64,000 nucleotides of DNA, taken from Shimia sp. (GTDB lineage Bacteria > Pseudomonadota > Alphaproteobacteria > Rhodobacterales > Rhodobacteraceae). Positions 18,840 to 28,080 of this stretch are shown in pieces; the first letter of the stretch is position 1, and each line of letters opens with the position of its first letter. Made by a program: the position numbers and the translations under genes. The stretch is taken from contig JAAENN010000020.1 of assembly GCA_024224295.1 (NCBI GenBank), positions 80,576 to 144,575 on the forward strand, given 5' to 3'. Below the pieces are notes generated by a model. That model worked only from the letters and a program-made list of their open reading frames with translations, did no database searches and was not told the DNA's origin.

Positions 18840-19568
18840 TTAGCCGCGTCCGATGTAAGGCATCTTAGTCGCCATCACCGTCATGAACTGCACATTTGCG
18901 TTGAGCGGCATCTGCGCCATATGCAGCACCGAGCGCGCCGCATCCTGCACATCCATCGTGGCATTGGGGGCCTTGCCATCGGCGACCAGCGCCGCGTTCA
19001 ACCCGGCCACCATGTCAGTCTCCGCATTGCCGATGTCGATCTGACCACAGGCGATGTCATACGGCCGCCCATCCAGTGACAATGTCCGTGTCAGCCCGGT
19101 CACCGCGTGTTTGGTAAGCGTGTAACACACCGAGCCTTCGCGCGGCACATGTGCGCTCAGTGAACCGTTGTTGATGATCCGCCCGCCTTGCGGCACTTGC
19201 CGCCGCATCTGCGCATAGGCCAGCTTGGCGGCAATAAACATGCCACGCACGTTTACATCGAGCACCTGATCAAAGCCGCCCAGATCGATCTCGTCAATCG
19301 ATCCCGCAGGCCCAAACATGCCGGCATTGTTGAATAGAGCATCCAGCCGCTCCGCCCGCGCCACAAACCGCGCAAAGGCACTTTCCATCGCCGCCGCATC
19401 GGTCACATCCGCCACCAAAGGCACCGCGTTGACGTACTCATCCGCAATCGCCTGTAGCTTTTCTTCGCTGCGCGCCAACACGCCAACGCGCCAACCAGCC
19501 TCCAGAAAGGCCACCGCCGTCGCTTTGCCAATACCTTGGCTCGCGCCGGTTACAATGATGCTCTTCAC
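18840..19568 (-). CDS. Short-chain dehydrogenase/reductase (SDR)
   Basis: The 242-aa NAD(P)-dependent oxidoreductase of the classical SDR type has cofactor motif TGASQGIG at residues 6-13, NNAG near 87, catalytic Ser in NNGSLSAH and the YTLTK active site (YxxxK). The C-terminus is short and varied, which gives no substrate clue. It overlaps the upstream helicase gene by four bases (ATGA), so the two are co-translated, although no common pathway is apparent. It may act on any alcohol or carbonyl. Confidence 0.9.
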   Translation of the reverse strand: MKSIIVTGASQGIGKATAVAFLEAGWRVGVLARSEEKLQAIADEYVNAVPLVADVTDAAAMESAFARFVARAERLDALFNNAGMFGPAGSIDEIDLGGFDQVLDVNVRGMFIAAKLAYAQMRRQVPQGGRIINNGSLSAHVPREGSVCYTLTKHAVTGLTRTLSLDGRPYDIACGQIDIGNAETDMVAGLNAALVADGKAPNATMDVQDAARSVLHMAQMPLNANVQFMTVMATKMPYIGRG

Positions 19569-21097
19569 GCGCTTTCCTCCTGCGCCATCAACTCCAGCGG
19601 CACAGGCGCCACAGTCAAGTCACTCACGTCCAGCGGCCCAGACGGCTTAGCCAACCGATTGCGCACCACCCAGTGTAGCCGCTCACTGGCCCGTGTGATC
19701 GCCACATATGCCAGGCGCTTCCACAACGGTTGCCCAGCCTCCTGCCGGTTCATCCGCGCCGCCACAAACAGGTCCGGCGCAAACACCTGCACATTCTCCC
19801 ACTGAGAGCCTTGCGCCTTGTGAATGGTCACCGCCGCCCCATGCAGGAACGTCGCCCCCATGCGCGCCGCATAGGGAATAAACGGCTCTTCCTCATCCGG
19901 CATCTCGATCTTCACAATCGACGCCGCCGACACACGCGGGTCTTCCGCGCCCATCACATGCAGCCGCGAAAACCCCGGCTTACGTCCCGGCCCCAGATAA
20001 ATCACCTGCGCGCCTTTGATCAGCCCCCGTGCCTCCAGATCCAGCCGCTTCTTGCGGTGTTTCATCGGCAGTTCAATTCCGTCACAGATCAGTGGCTCAC
20101 CTTCCAGCAACTCATCTTCCGGTGCACCATGCACCACGCGAAATGCGTTGATCAGCCGGATACGTGTCGCATTGCGCCAAACCAAGACCGGCGAGCGCGC
20201 CATCAGGTCGACCTCAACGCGCTGCGCCAGAACCACACGATCATCTTTGCGCGCAGACTCTTCCACCATACGATCAAAATCCTGAAACCCCAGTTGCGGA
20301 TCCGCCAGCGCGTGGGCCAAATCCAAAATCGGGTTGTCCGCTTCTTGGCGGTGAATACGTTCCAAATTGTAGACCGCCGGCGCAGGCAGTTTATCAAACA
20401 CCATCGCACCCGACTGGTTCACCGGCGCCAACTGCGCCGGATCACCAAACAGCACCAGCGTGCTGAAAATCTCTTTTAAATCATCAAACTGCTTGTCATC
20501 CAGCATCGAGCTTTCATCGATAAACCCGATGTCCAGCGGATCATCCCGCCGCTTCCAGCCGGTGATAAAATCCGAGCCGCGCAGCCCAGCCGCCGCCAAA
20601 GCCCCCGGAATGGATTTGTGCAGCTGATAAAACGCATGCGCCCGATCCAAGGCCTCTTCCGTCAGCCCTTCAATCTCTGGCTTCTCACCTTTTTCGGCCA
20701 ACCACTCCGCGATCTTCTCATATTCCGGGTCATAAACCGGCGTGTAGATGATCCGGTGAATGGTGGTCGCGGGCACACCGCGCATGCGCAACACACTCGC
20801 CGCCTTGTTGGTCGGGGCCAAAATGGCCAGCGTGCGGTGGTCTTTCTTGCGCTTGCCTTCATAATCGCCGGAGACAATGTCCACCCCCGCCCCTTCCAGC
20901 GCCTTCACCATCTCTGCCAGCAACAAGGTTTTGCCCGACCCGGCCTTGCCGGTCACAGCGGCAATCGCCTGCTTGCCTTCGGTCGCGGGCGTCAGAATGC
21001 CTTCGTCCAAATCCACCCCCAGCCCTTTGAGCAAAGAGGAGATATTGTCAAAGGCCTCGGCCTGATCGTGGCTGAATATGATGGAGGTACTGCTCAT
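19565..21097 (-). CDS. ATP-dependent RecD-like DNA helicase (AAA_30/UvrD_C_2)
   Basis: The 510-aa protein has superfamily 1B helicase motifs: Walker A TGKAGSGKTLLLAE at about residue 50, TNKAASVLRMRG (Ia), FIDESSMLDDKQF (II), LVLFGDPAQLAPV (III), and C-terminal VTIHKAQGSQWENV and YVAITRASERLHW (V-VI). It lacks the long N-terminal region of exonuclease V RecD, so it resembles the stand-alone RecD2-like enzymes common in Rhodobacteraceae. A role in DNA repair or replication-fork processing is likely. It is first of a two-gene unit with the SDR. Confidence 0.88.
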   Translation of the reverse strand: MSSTSIIFSHDQAEAFDNISSLLKGLGVDLDEGILTPATEGKQAIAAVTGKAGSGKTLLLAEMVKALEGAGVDIVSGDYEGKRKKDHRTLAILAPTNKAASVLRMRGVPATTIHRIIYTPVYDPEYEKIAEWLAEKGEKPEIEGLTEEALDRAHAFYQLHKSIPGALAAAGLRGSDFITGWKRRDDPLDIGFIDESSMLDDKQFDDLKEIFSTLVLFGDPAQLAPVNQSGAMVFDKLPAPAVYNLERIHRQEADNPILDLAHALADPQLGFQDFDRMVEESARKDDRVVLAQRVEVDLMARSPVLVWRNATRIRLINAFRVVHGAPEDELLEGEPLICDGIELPMKHRKKRLDLEARGLIKGAQVIYLGPGRKPGFSRLHVMGAEDPRVSAASIVKIEMPDEEEPFIPYAARMGATFLHGAAVTIHKAQGSQWENVQVFAPDLFVAARMNRQEAGQPLWKRLAYVAITRASERLHWVVRNRLAKPSGPLDVSDLTVAPVPLELMAQEESA

Positions 21098-21275
21098 GGC
21101 GCGACCCTATAGCGGGCAGCGATTGGGGGCCAGCGGGTTTCTCGACATCCTCGTCATCACCTTACTTGAAGCGCTGCATTCAATCGCCCCAAAGCCACTA
21201 CGGCCGCGTCTTATTTTTGCCACTTAAGGCCGATCTATTAGGGCGACGCATCAATCATTAAGTGTGCCTTATTTT

Positions 21276-22253
21276 ATGTCCCAATCAGATTTCCAAGCAC
21301 GGCTCAATCGTCTTCAGATGAATCGTCCTTCAACGGAGCCAACAAACAAGTCAAGTAACCCAGCGCCCAAAGCCCTCAACAATCGTCCCACAAAACTGAG
21401 CTGGCTGACCGTTGCTGCGTTTGTATTTCTAGGAAGGTGGACCGCAGTATTTGTCAACGAAGAGTACGACCTCATCAAAGAGACTTTTGGTGAGCAAGGC
21501 GCGATAATTGTCGGCATGATCGCGTTGGCTTTAACGGCTATTGGATCGCTATTATTTCTGCACGCACTTTGGAAACAGTTCAAACCAAACACGCCCAAAA
21601 GTGTCCGGTCGGGATCAGAACAGAACAAAGCGTCTCAAGTCTTCCCTCAGTCCAAGCGAACCGAGCAAAAACTGGGTCCATCAATCTTTCTTATTGTACT
21701 CTTCCCCTTGCTATACGCCATCGCAGCTAACCTTGACGGCTTGATTGGCGAAAAGGGCAAAACCTCTCATGTGATCTTCGATGTCGTTCTGCCCAGCCTT
21801 TCTACTCTTGTGCTGCTTGCATTCGTTTGCGCGGGCCTCGTGGTCAATATTGGCGCGATCTTTAAATTCGGTCGCCGAGAAAGCCCTGTGATAACGCCGG
21901 ACATGTCTGCCGAACAGATTGAAGCCATAGCGTCTCAGCGCAACCAGCGCGATGGCCTGTCAGGCATTCTTCTGGGTGCCGGCGCGGTTGGATATCTTGG
22001 CTTGGGAACAACCGCTGTCAAATCACCCATTGAGGACGTCACCAAGTTTGGTTTTCCCATGCTTCTTGTGGCAGCCGTGCTAGTGCTCAGTGTGTTGATA
22101 AGACTACTGCTTATTTTGATTAGACAACGGCGGTTCCCCTGGCGCACTCCGATCTACTTTCTTGCCTCTGCGGCAGGCGTGCTCCTGCTCTTCCGCCGAA
22201 CAAGCCTACACCTTTCGGACTACGAACCAATTTTGGCTTCGCTGGCCAACTGA
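21276..22253 (+). CDS. Unknown multi-pass membrane protein
   Basis: The family is not recognised. The 325-aa product (ATG at 21276; the track's GTG start is four codons earlier) has a polar N-terminal 45 residues, then about eight hydrophobic segments: LSWLTVAAFVFLG, GAIIVGMIALALTAIG, FLIVLFPLLYAIAA, LVLLAFVCAGLVVNIG, GILLGAGAVGYLGL, MLLVAAVLVLSVLIRLLLILI, FLASAAGVLLLF. A charged patch, TPDMSAEQIEAIASQRNQRDG, sits in the middle and looks like a SHOCT-like or cytosolic helix. There is no good Shine-Dalgarno sequence. It reads more AT-rich than its neighbours and stands alone, so it may be a strain-specific gene. Confidence 0.6.
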   Translation: MSQSDFQARLNRLQMNRPSTEPTNKSSNPAPKALNNRPTKLSWLTVAAFVFLGRWTAVFVNEEYDLIKETFGEQGAIIVGMIALALTAIGSLLFLHALWKQFKPNTPKSVRSGSEQNKASQVFPQSKRTEQKLGPSIFLIVLFPLLYAIAANLDGLIGEKGKTSHVIFDVVLPSLSTLVLLAFVCAGLVVNIGAIFKFGRRESPVITPDMSAEQIEAIASQRNQRDGLSGILLGAGAVGYLGLGTTAVKSPIEDVTKFGFPMLLVAAVLVLSVLIRLLLILIRQRRFPWRTPIYFLASAAGVLLLFRRTSLHLSDYEPILASLAN

Positions 22254-22326
22254 GCCTGTGTGAGCCCAATGTGGGAGGTCGAAAGTCTATCTGCTGATCC
22301 TGGCTGAGGGGCATCCACCTACCAAC

Positions 22327-22360
22327 AAAAAGACCCCCGAAACCATGCGGCTCCGAGGGC
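22327..22360 (-). terminator. Probable terminator of ccr
   Basis: On the minus strand GCCCTCG ... CGGGGGT forms a 7-bp stem with G-T pairs and a 14-base loop, followed by CTTTTT. It begins about 40 bases after the ccr stop. Confidence 0.55.
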
Positions 22361-22400
22361 TTGAGGAAAACGGGGGAAACCGTTTTACGATCCGTGAATA

Positions 22401-23687
22401 CTACTTGCCCGCGTCCAGCACATCTTCCAGCGTGCGCAGGCCAGTCTTTGGCGCCTGCACCAGCACCGACATATTGCCCGGCTTGTGCTCATTGCGCAGC
22501 ATCTTCATATGCGCATCCGGCAGCTCTGCCCATGGGAACACTTCAGACATACATGGGTCCAGACGGCGTTCTACCATCAGTTGGTTGGCAGCCGCAGCCT
22601 GCTTCAGGTGGGCAAAGTGAGAGCCCTGTAGACGTTTCTGGTGCATCCACATGTAACGCACGTCAAATGTGCAGTTGAAACCGGAGGTACCAGCACAGAT
22701 CACAACCATGCCGCCCTTTTTCACCACCAAAGTGGACACAGGGAAAGTCGCCTGACCGGGGTGTTCAAACACCATATCCACGTTCACGCCCTTGCCGGTG
22801 ATCTCCCAGATCGCCTTACCAAATTTGCGCGCTTCTTTCAGCCAAGTGTTGTACTCAGGCGTGTTCACCGTGGGCAGCTCGCCCCAGCAGTTGAAGTCGT
22901 TGCGGTTGATCACGCCTTTCGCGCCAAGCCCCATGACAAAGTCACGTTTGCTCTCGTCCGAAATCACGCCAATCGCATTGGCACCAGCAGTGTTGATCAG
23001 CTGGATCGCATACGACCCCAGACCACCGGACGCGCCCCACACCAGAACATTCTGGCCCGGCTTCAGGTCGTGTGGCTCGTGGCCAAACAGCATCCGGTAC
23101 GCGGTTGCCAGCGTCAGCGTGTAACAAGCGCTCTCTTCCCAGGTCAGGTGCTTCGGACGTGGCATAAGTTGCTGTGCCTGCACACGGGTGAACTGGGAGA
23201 ACGATCCATCAGGAGTCTCATAGCCCCAAATGCGCTGGCTGTCGGAGAACATCGGATCGCCGCCGTTGCAGTGCTCGTCGTCACCATCATCCTGGTTGCA
23301 GTGGATCACAACTTCGTCGCCCACTTTCCAGCGCTTCACCTTGTCACCCACGGCCCAAACGATGCCGGACGCATCAGAACCGGCAATGTGATACGGCTGC
23401 TTGTGCACGTCGAACATGGAGATCGGAACACCCAGACCAGCCCAGACACCGTTGTAGTTCACGCCCGCCGCCATCACTAGAACCAGCACTTCATGGCTGT
23501 CCAGCGTTGGCACGTCGACAACTTCCTGAAGCATCGCCTTGTCCGGCTCACCTTGACGCTCGCGACGGATCGCCCAGGCGTACATCTGTTTTGGGACATG
23601 TCCCATCGGGGGCATCTCGCCCATTTCGTACAGGTCTTTCTGTGGTGCGTCGTAGGTCGCAATGCCGTTTTCAGTATCCAGAGCCAT
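22401..23687 (-). CDS. ccrA: Crotonyl-CoA carboxylase/reductase
   Basis: The 428-aa medium-chain dehydrogenase/reductase carries out NADPH-dependent reductive carboxylation of crotonyl-CoA to ethylmalonyl-CoA, the defining step of the ethylmalonyl-CoA pathway. Family-specific segments include MGHVPKQMYAWAIRRERQGEP, VMAAGVNYNGVWAGLG, HIAGSDASGIVWAVG, HCNQDDGDDEHCNGGDPMFSD, and the Rossmann region VLVWGASGGLGSYAIQL. A strong AGGAGG precedes the ATG. Length equals the characterised enzymes. It faces the PlsB-like gene and meaA upstream; meaA is divergent and catalyses a later step. Confidence 0.97.
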   Translation of the reverse strand: MALDTENGIATYDAPQKDLYEMGEMPPMGHVPKQMYAWAIRRERQGEPDKAMLQEVVDVPTLDSHEVLVLVMAAGVNYNGVWAGLGVPISMFDVHKQPYHIAGSDASGIVWAVGDKVKRWKVGDEVVIHCNQDDGDDEHCNGGDPMFSDSQRIWGYETPDGSFSQFTRVQAQQLMPRPKHLTWEESACYTLTLATAYRMLFGHEPHDLKPGQNVLVWGASGGLGSYAIQLINTAGANAIGVISDESKRDFVMGLGAKGVINRNDFNCWGELPTVNTPEYNTWLKEARKFGKAIWEITGKGVNVDMVFEHPGQATFPVSTLVVKKGGMVVICAGTSGFNCTFDVRYMWMHQKRLQGSHFAHLKQAAAANQLMVERRLDPCMSEVFPWAELPDAHMKMLRNEHKPGNMSVLVQAPKTGLRTLEDVLDAGK

Positions 23688-23780
23688 CTTCGCCTCCTGA
23701 TTGGTCGTTTCGCCGCGATGCAGAATCGCGTTCCTGCCACCGTGATACGGATGCTAAGGTAACATTGCAACCTTCAAAGA

Positions 23781-23803
23781 GGTCATTTTGTAATTTTATG
23801 ACC
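23781..23803. promoter_or_regulatory. Inverted repeat upstream of ccr, possible operator
   Basis: GGTCAT and ATGACC are separated by 11 AT-rich bases and lie about 95-115 bases before the ccr start. The symmetry and position fit a dimeric regulator site or an upstream promoter element. No regulator can be named from sequence. Confidence 0.35.
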
Positions 23804-23838
23804 CAGCAGTCGCAGCATGGATTGCTGCGCACGCACAA

Positions 23839-25197
23839 TCACCCCAGCAAATGCCTTATGGAATTGGCATAAAACCGTAGGATATCCGCCTGGTCTTTGT
23901 TCACAGAGAACGTGCCGTCACCTTCTAGGAGCACCCGCCGCCCCACCAAGGTCTTAAGCGCACTTTCAATTGCTTCTTCCGGTGCATCACGCATAAAACG
24001 CGCCCGGTTCTGCGGCAACGCCGACAACCGCTCGGCAAAAGCACCCTTCACGTCCTCCTCCGACAAAGGCCCAGAAGCTTGCTCAAAAATATATGCAATC
24101 AGCGGCACCGGTAGAATCGGCACCACCCCGTTGATACGTCGCATCAATTCCACACCCAGCGGTTTGGCGACGTCGCCCGTCACGTTTTTGGAGAACTCCG
24201 TGAGCGACACAGGCCGTCCAAAGCGCACCGTGGCATTGCCAAAACGATGCACCTTGCCGCGCAGGCGCAACAGCAGCTGCTTGAAGAAGAACCCCACAAT
24301 CACCGAAATCCGCGCCCGGAACCCCTTCCCGCCGCTTGCCGCCGATTCAAGCAGGATGCGGTCTTCCAACACCCGATCATAGTTGATCGCAACCGGAACA
24401 AAGACCACGTCGCGCCCGTCGGGTTGATAGGCGTCGGTAATGTATTTGATCAGCCCTAACTTAGGATCCTGCGGTGCCCCGGTTAGCGACAGCCGCCCCT
24501 CCGGGAACATCGCTTGCGCCACCCCCGCCTCGGTCGCCAAACGCACATAGGCAGCCAGCACCTTGCGATAGAGATCATTGCGCGATTTGCGCCGGATAAA
24601 GTAAGCCCCCATCGCCCGGATCAACCGGCTCAGCGGCCAAACCCGCGCCCATTCGCCTACCGCATAAGACAACGCCCCGCGCCGCGCCGCGAGATAGGTC
24701 ACCAGCACGTAATCCATATTGCTCTTGTGATTGATCACATAAACAACCGTGCTCTCCTGCGGGATCGCATCCAGCGCCGCCTCATCCACATGGGTCAGAC
24801 GTACACGATAAAACGCCCGGCTTAGGAACCGCGCAATCTTGATGGCGACGCCAAAATACATAGTGGCCGAAAACGACGGCACAATCTCTCCCGCGTAGCG
24901 CTTGGCAGTCTCAAAGGCCACAGCCTCCGGAATGCCCTCTTCTGCCGCATGTTCCGAAACCGCGCGGGTCACATCCGGCTGGTAGATCAGCCGCTCGATC
25001 ATGTCGTGACGCTGCGCCAGTTTGAACGGTTCAATTGGCCGCTCCAGACGCTCATTGAGCCGCGCCACAACACGCTCCATCCGACGCCGGAAGAACCAGC
25101 GCACCGAAGGAAACAGCAAATGGCTGGCGGCAGTGACCACTGCAAACAGCAGGATCAGCGCAAAAAGCCAAAGAGGAAGCTCAATCGTCGACGTCAT
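23839..25197 (-). CDS. PlsB-like glycerol-3-phosphate / lysophospholipid acyltransferase
   Basis: The start at 25197 gives 452 residues. There is an N-terminal membrane anchor, LWLFALILLFAVVTAASHLLF, then a basic stretch. The acyltransferase domain carries NHKSNMDYVL (H-x4-D, about residue 162), the block IRRKSRNDLYRKVL, and MFPEGRLSLTGAPQDPKLG (E-G-x-x-S-x-T-G). These are PlsB-type blocks and not the short PlsC type. The protein is shorter than E. coli PlsB (about 800 aa), as usual for this alphaproteobacterial family. It should acylate glycerol-3-phosphate or a lysolipid at the inner membrane. It lies between ccr and meaA without any pathway link. Confidence 0.8.
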   Translation of the reverse strand: MTSTIELPLWLFALILLFAVVTAASHLLFPSVRWFFRRRMERVVARLNERLERPIEPFKLAQRHDMIERLIYQPDVTRAVSEHAAEEGIPEAVAFETAKRYAGEIVPSFSATMYFGVAIKIARFLSRAFYRVRLTHVDEAALDAIPQESTVVYVINHKSNMDYVLVTYLAARRGALSYAVGEWARVWPLSRLIRAMGAYFIRRKSRNDLYRKVLAAYVRLATEAGVAQAMFPEGRLSLTGAPQDPKLGLIKYITDAYQPDGRDVVFVPVAINYDRVLEDRILLESAASGGKGFRARISVIVGFFFKQLLLRLRGKVHRFGNATVRFGRPVSLTEFSKNVTGDVAKPLGVELMRRINGVVPILPVPLIAYIFEQASGPLSEEDVKGAFAERLSALPQNRARFMRDAPEEAIESALKTLVGRRVLLEGDGTFSVNKDQADILRFYANSIRHLLG

Positions 25198-25390
25198 GAT
25201 ATGACTCTGACAACAGCTTGAAGCGAGGCGCAATAGACTTCGCGTAACTCTCCCTCCTTGTGCCCAACCGGTGACGGAGGGATTTTGCCGCAACGCAGCG
25301 AATTGACTTGCAAAGGATGTTTCGCGTAAATACGCTCAAACGAAAGAATGTTGCTAGGTCGCACTCAGACCCCCAGCAGAGGACCGAAAT

Positions 25391-27436
25391 ATGTCGCAGA
25401 CGCAGCAAAACCAGCCCGCCGATAGACCTTCCAAGGACCGCCCGTGGTTGATTCGGACCTACGCCGGCCATTCCACCGCCAAAGCCTCCAACGCGCTCTA
25501 TCGCTCCAACCTGGAAAAAGGCCAGACCGGCTTATCGGTGGCCTTCGACCTACCGACACAGACAGGCTATGACAGCGACCACATTCTCGCGCGCGGCGAA
25601 GTCGGCAAGGTTGGCGTGCCGGTCTGCCACCTCGGCGACATGCGCACCTTGTTTGACCAGATCCCACTGGAACAAATGAACACCTCCATGACAATCAACG
25701 CCACCGCGCCTTGGTTGCTCTCGCTCTATATTGCCGCCGCCGAGGAGCAAGGCGCCGATGTCACCAAGCTGCAGGGCACGGTGCAGAACGATCTGATCAA
25801 AGAATACCTGAGCCGCGGCACCTATATCTGCCCACCGGAACCCAGCCTGAAGATGATCGCGGATGTGGCAGAATACTGTTACACTAATGTACCTAAGTGG
25901 AATCCGATGAACGTCTGCTCCTACCACTTGCAAGAAGCAGGCGCGACACCGGAACAAGAGCTTTCCTTTGCACTTGCCACCGCCATTGCTGTGCTCGATG
26001 CGCTGAAGCCTCGCGTGGCTGAGGAGGACTTCCCACGCCTCTGTGGCCGTATCTCCTTCTTTGTGAACGCGGGCATTCGCTTTGTCACCGAGATGTGCAA
26101 AATGCGCGCCTTTGTGGATCTCTGGGATGAAATCCTGGTTGAGCGCTACGGCGTGACCGATCCAAAATCACGCCGTTTCCGATATGGTGTGCAGGTAAAC
26201 TCTCTTGGCCTAACCGAGCAGCAGCCGGAAAATAACGTTTACCGTATTCTCATTGAAATGCTGGCTGTCACCCTGTCGAAAAAGGCCCGCGCCCGCGCCG
26301 TGCAATTGCCAGCCTGGAACGAGGCGCTGGGTTTGCCACGCCCATGGGATCAGCAATGGTCCATGCGTATGCAGCAAATCATGGCCTTTGAAACCGACCT
26401 CTTGGAATACGACGATCTTTTCGATGGAAACCCTGCGGTGGATTCCAAAGTAGAAGAGCTAAAAGACGGCGCCCGTCGAGAATTGGCCAATTTGGAAAGT
26501 ATGGGCGGCGCGATTGGCGCCATCGATTATATGAAATCCCGTCTTGTGGACAGTAACGCCGAACGCCTCAACCGTATCGAAGCAGGAGAAACGGTAGTGG
26601 TTGGCGTAAACAAGTTCCAAAAAGGAGAAGCCTCCCCACTGATGACAGGCGACGGTGGTATCATGGTGGTGGACCCTGCCGTGGAGCAAGAACAGATTTC
26701 GCGCCTGGCCGATTGGCGCAAACAGCGGGACAACGTCGCTGTGGAAAAAGCCCTCGCCGATTTGCGCTCGGCTGCGTCCAACGGCGACAATGTCATGCCC
26801 GCCTCCATCGCCGCTGCCAAGGCTGGCGTCACAACCGGCGAATGGGCGGCTCAAATGCGCGTCGTACATGGCGAATACCGTGGTCCCACCGGCGTCTCTG
26901 GCGCCCCTTCTAACAAAACCGAAGGTCTCGACGATCTGCGCAACGCTGTCGACGCCGTATCTGACAAACTGGGGCGTCGCTTGAAATTTGTCATTGGGAA
27001 ACCGGGGCTTGACGGCCACTCCAACGGCGCTGAGCAAATCGCCTTCCGTGCCCGCGATTGTGGCATGGACATCACCTACGACGGCATCCGCCTGACCCCA
27101 GAGGAGATCGTGAGCAAGGCACTGGAAGTCGAGGCTCATGTGGTGGGTCTGTCGATCCTCTCCGGGTCACACGTCCCGCTGGTTGAGGATCTCATGCAAC
27201 GTATGTGTGACGCAGGATTGCGTGAAATTCCCGTTATCGTTGGCGGCATCATCCCTGACGAGGATGCGGATCGCTTGCGTGCCATGGGAGTGGCACGGGT
27301 CTATACCCCTAAAGACTTTGAGTTGAACACAATCATGGGGGACATCGTCACTCTGGCGAATCCCAACTCTGTTGCGGCCCAACGAACTATTTGGCGTCTC
27401 TCTGCCTCCGATTTGGGGAAGAAAACCACACAATAA
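25391..27436 (+). CDS. meaA: Ethylmalonyl-CoA mutase (protein MeaA)
   Basis: The 681-aa coenzyme B12-dependent mutase converts (2R)-ethylmalonyl-CoA to methylsuccinyl-CoA. The N-terminal TIM-barrel substrate domain (about 20-500) shows GLSVAFDLPTQTGYDSDH, the block NTSMTINATAPWLLSLY and NPMNVCSYHLQEAGA. The C-terminal B12 domain has FVIGKPGLDGHSNGAEQIA (DGHSNG is the lower-ligand His motif), then GLSILSGSHVPLV and VIVGGIIPDEDA. The N-terminus RPWLIRTYAGHSTA is diagnostic of MeaA rather than methylmalonyl-CoA mutase. A Shine-Dalgarno GAGGA precedes the ATG. It works with ccr, mch and mcl2 of this window. Confidence 0.96.
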   Translation: MSQTQQNQPADRPSKDRPWLIRTYAGHSTAKASNALYRSNLEKGQTGLSVAFDLPTQTGYDSDHILARGEVGKVGVPVCHLGDMRTLFDQIPLEQMNTSMTINATAPWLLSLYIAAAEEQGADVTKLQGTVQNDLIKEYLSRGTYICPPEPSLKMIADVAEYCYTNVPKWNPMNVCSYHLQEAGATPEQELSFALATAIAVLDALKPRVAEEDFPRLCGRISFFVNAGIRFVTEMCKMRAFVDLWDEILVERYGVTDPKSRRFRYGVQVNSLGLTEQQPENNVYRILIEMLAVTLSKKARARAVQLPAWNEALGLPRPWDQQWSMRMQQIMAFETDLLEYDDLFDGNPAVDSKVEELKDGARRELANLESMGGAIGAIDYMKSRLVDSNAERLNRIEAGETVVVGVNKFQKGEASPLMTGDGGIMVVDPAVEQEQISRLADWRKQRDNVAVEKALADLRSAASNGDNVMPASIAAAKAGVTTGEWAAQMRVVHGEYRGPTGVSGAPSNKTEGLDDLRNAVDAVSDKLGRRLKFVIGKPGLDGHSNGAEQIAFRARDCGMDITYDGIRLTPEEIVSKALEVEAHVVGLSILSGSHVPLVEDLMQRMCDAGLREIPVIVGGIIPDEDADRLRAMGVARVYTPKDFELNTIMGDIVTLANPNSVAAQRTIWRLSASDLGKKTTQ

Positions 27437-27489
27437 CGCGCACATACGCCCCCAAGCACAACCAAAAATTGCAAAATCACCCAAAGCCA

Positions 27490-27503
27490 ACTAAAAGTTT
27501 AGT
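27490..27503. promoter_or_regulatory. Short palindrome upstream of the H-NS-like gene
   Basis: ACTAAA-AG-TTTAGT is a 14-base inverted repeat about 75 bases before the likely start. It could be an operator or a promoter-proximal element; nothing else supports it. Confidence 0.25.
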
Positions 27504-27575
27504 CATCCGACTTGCATGTACGATCTAAAAGCGACGAAACTCCGGTTCGTGCGAAAAATCGATGGGAAATCGGAA

Positions 27576-27890
27576 ATGAAGTTGGAAGAGTTGAGCCGCG
27601 AAGAGTTGATTGATCTGCGGGCGCAGATCGATATCCAACTGGAAAAAAGAGAGGCGCAACGAAAAGCTGATGCGCTGAAAGCGATTGAAGAAGCCGCCGA
27701 AAAATACGGTTTCTCTCTGGAAGAACTTGCAAGCGTCACAAGCAAAAGGCGGGGAGGTCTTATGAAAGGCGTTCCAAAGTATGCGCACCCAGAAGACAAA
27801 ACCAAAACTTGGACCGGCAAAGGTCGCAAACCTAAATGGTTTGACGAGGCTTTGGCCGCAGGCATCGCACCGGACACTATGGAAATCTAA
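27576..27890 (+). CDS. H-NS family nucleoid-associated protein (HvrA-like)
   Basis: The start at 27576 ([18 protein letters not shown]) gives 104 residues. The track's extra 20 residues are not typical of the family. An N-terminal coiled-coil oligomerisation region rich in E, K, A and L covers residues 1-45. A linker follows, then the DNA-binding C-terminus with [21 protein letters not shown], where TWTGKGRKP is the AT-hook-like minor-groove motif. HvrA in Rhodobacter regulates photosynthesis and nitrogen genes. Here it is likely a global silencer of AT-rich DNA. It is followed by a strong terminator. Confidence 0.92.
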   Translation: MKLEELSREELIDLRAQIDIQLEKREAQRKADALKAIEEAAEKYGFSLEELASVTSKRRGGLMKGVPKYAHPEDKTKTWTGKGRKPKWFDEALAAGIAPDTMEI

Positions 27891-27913
27891 TCCATTCCAG
27901 GCGAGCCCCAAAC

Positions 27914-27957
27914 AAAGCCGAAGTGCGTTCCACGGCGCCACTTCGGCTTTCGCTTTT
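27914..27957 (+). terminator. Rho-independent terminator of the H-NS-like gene
   Basis: AAAGCCGAAGTG and CACTTCGGCTTT form a perfect 12-bp stem with a 13-base loop, followed by CGCTTTT. It is 24 bases after the stop. The AAAG at the 5' side also gives a weak T-run on the other strand. Confidence 0.9.
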
Positions 27958-28080
27958 CTAAACAGATGTTTTTCTGTTTTTTGGCTTGCCCTGCGATGCA
28001 ATTTTGCGCATCTGATTCACTGTTATACCTTTGCCTCAAGAGCATCCTTCTCCGCCCACAGAAAACCAAAAGGAATTGCA

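Noticed and set aside
22254-22320. Possible tRNA or small RNA after the unknown membrane protein
   Set aside because: No cloverleaf, no CCA end and no conserved T-loop sequence could be found.
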